Source: an uncultured Chloroflexota bacterium
GTDB lineage: Bacteria; Chloroflexota; Limnocylindria; Limnocylindrales; Limnocylindraceae
Assembly (NCBI GenBank): GCA_903938075.1
Contig: CAJABS010000106.1
Location: forward strand, 1 to 5,847
Direction of reading: 5' to 3'
DNA: 5,847 nt
Shown here piece after piece: positions 5,758 to 5,847 of the stretch. The position numbers and the translations under genes were made by a program. Position 1 is the first letter of the stretch. The number at the start of each line of letters is the position of its first letter. Under the pieces are notes generated by a model. It did no database searches. It was not told where the DNA came from and was given only the letters and a program-made list of their open reading frames with translations.

Positions 5758-5847
5758 TCATCGAACGCCGCCTCCGGCGCAAGCGAGTCCCAGCTGGGCA
5801 AGATCTCGGGGTCAATCGAGGCGATACCGTTGATGTCTCCGTAGATC
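5745..5847 (-). other. unexplained sequence at the secY 5' edge, open in another frame
   Basis: Where TM1 of SecY should be encoded, the minus strand has no SecY-like sequence. The SecY frame here contains two TGA stops. A different frame is open from the window edge (5846) to a TGA at 5658-5660. It reads IYGDINGIASIDPEILPSWD, then an acidic/Ala stretch up to about 5742, with GC-rich third positions like the neighbours. After that it degenerates into serine repeats where it overlaps real secY codons. I do not recognise this peptide and it has no hydrophobic helix. Possibilities are a one-base deletion plus an unusual periplasmic insertion in SecY, or a chimeric or erroneous contig end. Confidence 0.4.

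Noticed and set aside
5700..5760. TGA recoded as a sense codon in secY
   Set aside because: TGA ends secY and map at exactly conserved C-termini in this window, so it is a normal stop here.

Overview
This window is a ribosomal-protein / secretion housekeeping locus, read entirely on the minus strand. In transcription order (from high to low coordinates) it holds secY (5' part missing), adk, map, infA, rpmJ, rpsM, rpsK, rpsD, rpoA and rplQ (3' part cut by the window edge). This is the junction of the spc and alpha operons found in many bacteria. I see no mobile element, CRISPR array, tRNA, rRNA or defence system, and nothing that looks like a new system. The long plus-strand open frames are antisense shadows of these conserved genes.

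The sequence is GC-rich and bacterial. The order secY-adk-map-infA-rpmJ-rpsM-rpsK-rpsD-rpoA-rplQ occurs in Chloroflexota, Actinobacteria and relatives. The four-cysteine (zinc) form of S4, with its RxxPPGMH-like segment, and the zinc-type adenylate kinase make a Chloroflexota-like organism my best guess. This is inferred from memory of the families and is not certain. Standard code is used: TGA terminates secY and map.

Layout: 5847-5745 is an unexplained stretch at the window edge. The SecY-like frame begins just inside it and runs to 4594. The adk GTG start overlaps the secY stop (GTGA), and map starts 2 nt after adk, so secY-adk-map look translationally coupled. The only sizeable non-coding gap, 3062-3182 (121 nt), separates map from infA. 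It holds a perfect small hairpin and a possible extended -10 element, so it is the likely leader of a second transcription unit, infA-rpmJ-rpsM-rpsK-rpsD-rpoA-rplQ. Within that unit the gaps are 37, 3, 8, 12 and 14 nt, and rpoA/rplQ overlap by one base (TAATG).

Together the genes couple protein synthesis (S13, S11, S4, L17, L36, IF-1), transcription (RNA polymerase alpha), protein export (SecY), N-terminal methionine removal (MetAP) and adenylate balance (Adk). The most notable anomaly is at the secY 5' end. The SecY-like frame meets an in-frame TGA at 5758-5760, and upstream sequence is open in a different frame and does not resemble SecY. This suggests a frameshift or a chimeric/erroneous contig end.
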